Source: an uncultured bacterium
Lineage (GTDB): Bacteria > Muiribacteriota > Ozemobacteria > Ozemobacterales > Ozemobacteraceae
Assembly (NCBI GenBank): GCA_946407375.1
Contig: CAMJNS010000019.1
Coordinates: 1 to 35,652 of the forward strand
Direction of reading: 5' to 3'
Length of the DNA stretch: 35,652 nucleotides
The position numbers and the translations under genes were made by a program. Shown here piece by piece: positions 33,587-35,652 of the stretch. Below the pieces are notes generated by a model. It worked only from the letters and a program-made list of their open reading frames with translations, ran no database searches and had not been told where the DNA came from. Position 1 is the first letter of the stretch; the number at the start of each line of letters is the position of its first letter.

Positions 33587-34827
33587 AAAGTTTAAAAGTA
33601 TTATTCCCTTTATGTGTTTTGGCTTCTACTTCTATTGCTTTTTGTGCAGAACTTCCAAGCAATTTATATAATTATAGGAATAAAGCTTTAGCAATTAATA
33701 GTGATGATTATTTGGATGGAAGAAAAACAGCTATTAATGATAAAGATTATCTTGGTGATTTTACTAACCATACAGAAGAACATGTTTTGATGGTTACTGA
33801 TAAAACTCTAGAAATAATGGAATCTTTTGAAAAGGCAATAAAACAGGGTACTTTCCAAAAAAATGATTCTTTTTATAAAAATACCCAAGATTCTGATAGA
33901 TTAAATTTTGCTATAGGCACAATTAATAAACCAACTATGGTTGTTGCTTCCGTTTATCATGATGCAGGAATGAAAAGTGGTGGATTTATACTAGACAAAG
34001 AAGGTAAAGTTGTTCTTGATGACAATGGAAAACCTAAAAAAGCCACTAATGGTAATGATATAAGGAAAAATCACGCATTAAATTCTGCTATAATACTTTT
34101 GACTGATAGAGATTTATGGGAAAGAACAGAAGTTGATGTAGATGTGGCTGCTTTGCTCTGTTTTGCACATAGTAAATCTTCTAGTGGAGTAAAGGATTTA
34201 AGCTCTAAATCAGACTGGATAAATGGTTTTGATAGACTTGATGGAGTTATTAAAGCTTACAATGCTGTGCATGAAAAAAAGATTTATTTAAATAGAGAAA
34301 AATTTGAAAAAGATGAAAATCTTTTCAGTAACTTAATAACTTCTGCTTTAGCAATAAGATTAGGTGACGTTAGTCGTGATTCTGGCAGACATGCTAGAGC
34401 TCAAAATGGTGGAGAAATAGTAGTATATAAATATACAGTAAACTCTATGGCTGGTGATGCTCCTAGTGAAGCTCAAAATGCAAGAGTTTATAACTATAGA
34501 ACCGGATACGTTAATAGTGTGTTTTCTAGACAGGTTCATGTTGGGGAACAAAACAACGTTTTGAATCATACTATTACAGACGAATCAGGAAAAACCTATC
34601 ATGAAATGACTATTGAAGATGGAAATTATGCGCCTTATTGTACTTTCCAAAATGTTATCGAACATTGTGGCGAACTAGAATCTGCTCCAGATGCTGATGT
34701 GCAACTACGTATCCTTTTCAATAACGATGTTACTGAAAAATATAGAAAAATTTATAATCAGATGAGACAGGCTTATTACGACCAAAAAGGCAATAAAGCT
34801 ATAAAAATAAACTATTATTGGGACTAA
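33583..34827 (+). CDS. Exported HD-domain protein
   Basis: The product is 414 residues. The signal peptide spans about 1-22 (SIAFCA|EL; the Cys lacks a good lipobox). The mature part shows an HD-superfamily ligand series in order: H67 (HTEEHV), H126-D127 (VYHDAGM), H164 (RKNHALNSAI), H196 (CFAHSKSS) and D262 (RLGDVSRD). These could bind two metals. HD enzymes usually hydrolyse phosphoesters in the cytoplasm, so an exported one is unusual. The region after 275 (NGGEIVVYKYTVNSM onward) is unique. The start codon overlaps the channel stop (ATGA), implying coupled translation. The substrate is unknown. Confidence 0.75.
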   Translation: MKSLKVLFPLCVLASTSIAFCAELPSNLYNYRNKALAINSDDYLDGRKTAINDKDYLGDFTNHTEEHVLMVTDKTLEIMESFEKAIKQGTFQKNDSFYKNTQDSDRLNFAIGTINKPTMVVASVYHDAGMKSGGFILDKEGKVVLDDNGKPKKATNGNDIRKNHALNSAIILLTDRDLWERTEVDVDVAALLCFAHSKSSSGVKDLSSKSDWINGFDRLDGVIKAYNAVHEKKIYLNREKFEKDENLFSNLITSALAIRLGDVSRDSGRHARAQNGGEIVVYKYTVNSMAGDAPSEAQNARVYNYRTGYVNSVFSRQVHVGEQNNVLNHTITDESGKTYHEMTIEDGNYAPYCTFQNVIEHCGELESAPDADVQLRILFNNDVTEKYRKIYNQMRQAYYDQKGNKAIKINYYWD

Positions 34828-34846
34828 TTTAGTGAGTAGGTTTTAT

Positions 34847-35272
34847 ATGACTGAAGAATTACAGAAACGTATTGATTTTGCATTAGATTATTTAAAAAAA
34901 GTCAATCTTAAAGAAATGAAATTGGGTAAGCATGAAATAAAAGATTGGCTTTATATTAATGTACAAGAATACATAACCAAGAATAAATCAGAATGTAAAT
35001 TTGAATCACATAAAAAATATGTAGATATTCAAATGATGATTGATGGAATAGAAGCCATAGAAACTTCTGATATTGATAAGCTTGAACTTGAAACAGCTTA
35101 CGATGAAGATAAAGATGTTATGTTTTGGAAGCAAAAATCAAATCAAATGAGAAGTGTTATCTCTGATGGAAGTTATGTGATTCTTTATCCTCAAAATGCA
35201 CATATGCCTTGTGTTGCAATTGATAAGCCAATAAAAGTTAAGAAACTTGTTGCTAAAGTGTTAATTAGTTAA
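34847..35272 (+). CDS. YhcH/YjgK/YiaL family protein
   Basis: The product is 141 residues from ATG 34847, which has AGTAGG 7 nt upstream. An in-frame GTG at 34832 would add five residues but lacks a ribosome site. Family blocks are GKHEIKDWLYINVQEYITK, CKFESHKKYVDIQMMIDG, an acidic Tyr-Asp-Glu segment, and ILYPQNAHMPCVAIDKP. The conserved Glu and His residues form a cupin-like metal site in this family. Members often accompany sialic-acid or other sugar catabolism and may be anomerases. No sugar genes are nearby. It follows the HD gene by 19 nt and is probably the last gene of that transcript. Confidence 0.88.
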   Translation: MTEELQKRIDFALDYLKKVNLKEMKLGKHEIKDWLYINVQEYITKNKSECKFESHKKYVDIQMMIDGIEAIETSDIDKLELETAYDEDKDVMFWKQKSNQMRSVISDGSYVILYPQNAHMPCVAIDKPIKVKKLVAKVLIS

Positions 35273-35570
35273 TTATAGTCTACACATTGGTCATAAAAAG
35301 TATAGCGTATGGGCTTTAGCTCTGAAAGCGTAAGCGTAATTATTGTTGTTGGTAGTTATTGTAGAAAAAGCTATATGCTATAAGCTCTAAGCTGCAAGCC
35401 AGAAAAAGTCATTACTAAAATGACTGGCTTATAGCTTGAAGCTTAAGTCTTTCTGCTTATATAAAAACAACAAAAACCAACTACAATAACTACAAAATAA
35501 ATAGACTACATAGAAAGAAATACTATTTATTAGAGAATTACGAGTTTTCGCACACCCCTCTCGAAATGAC
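35273..35570. repeat. Palindromic repeat block at the window's right end
   Basis: No gene is visible. 35278-35329 repeats 196-247 (about 49 of 52 identical). GTAGTTATTGTAG (35352-35364) pairs exactly with CTACAATAACTAC (35481-35493). GCCAG plus TCATT (35398 onward) pairs with AATGACTGGC (near 35419-35428), flanked by AAGCT-rich arms. TAGACTAC (35502-35509) may be the far arm of GTCTA at 35278. 35537-35571 is an inverted copy of 69-103. The result is one large nested cruciform-capable block. Confidence 0.7.
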
Positions 35571-35617
35571 GGTTATTAAATAATTAAATTTTTGGGTACA
35601 AAAAAATAAAAAAATAG

Positions 35618-35646
35618 TTGACAATAAAAATAAGATTTGCTAAGAT
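35618..35646 (+). promoter_or_regulatory. Sigma70-type promoter reading out of the window
   Basis: TTGACA (35618-35623, perfect), a 17-nt spacer and TAAGAT (35641-35646). It probably drives a gene or RNA starting just beyond the right edge. Confidence 0.65.
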
Positions 35647-35652
35647 AATAAC

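Noticed and set aside
69..35571. The whole window as one large transposon or island bounded by the edge inverted repeats
   Set aside because: The interior contains core housekeeping genes (V-ATPase, ruvB, mutS, asnS) and no integrase or transposase. The edge copies belong to a dispersed repeat family.

Overview
This is an AT-rich bacterial window from an organism with a Gram-negative envelope. The envelope call rests on a patatin protein with a C-terminal beta-barrel, a Tad-type surface protein and many signal peptides. The lineage cannot be fixed from sequence alone. The V-type ATPase operon has the reduced E-DUF2764-A-B-D-I-K layout known from Chlamydiae, Bacteroidetes and some spirochaetes. 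That layout, the Tad-like protein and the numerous palindromic intergenic repeats suggest an anaerobic or host-associated lineage outside Proteobacteria and Firmicutes.

Layout. 1-2003: a repeat-rich leader, trmO (tRNA modification) and a DHH phosphoesterase. 2088-9410 (minus strand): a seven-gene V-type ATPase operon, with overlapping or closely spaced genes and a good promoter at its head. The K subunit carries residues matching the Na+ site of Enterococcus NtpK. 9606-15860 (plus strand): six secreted proteins that I cannot assign to described systems. They fall into three paralogous families: FxWG-type domains, HxHKNAPH-type domains, and a tandem pair of HExxHxxGxxD metalloproteases. Several carry long Asp/Glu-rich linkers. 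16040-19165: a 1041-residue protein joining a Tad-like N-terminus to a large domain resembling the Bacteroidetes proteins often labelled 'asparagine synthetase B'. Together, 9606-19165 is the best candidate for an undescribed extracellular system.

19229-28247: a small membrane protein, a 610-bp palindrome-rich gap, ruvB-mutS (DNA repair, probably one transcript), a secreted leucine-rich-repeat protein on the minus strand, a PlpD-like patatin/beta-barrel protein, and a second repeat-rich gap. 28248-35272: a coiled-coil DUF2325-like protein, a Trm112-like zinc protein, asnS, then a three-gene group. That group is an ion-channel/RCK protein with a duplicated S1-S2 hairpin and a non-canonical pore, an exported HD-domain protein, and a YhcH-family protein. 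The window ends in more palindromic repeats and a promoter reading out of the window.

The intergenic gaps share a family of small non-coding elements with GAGGCTGTCTAAAAACT-like inverted ends. One copy (19846-19988) is flanked by an exact 11-bp direct repeat and appears to have inserted into the centre of a perfect palindrome. No tRNA, rRNA, CRISPR array, prophage or transposase gene was seen.
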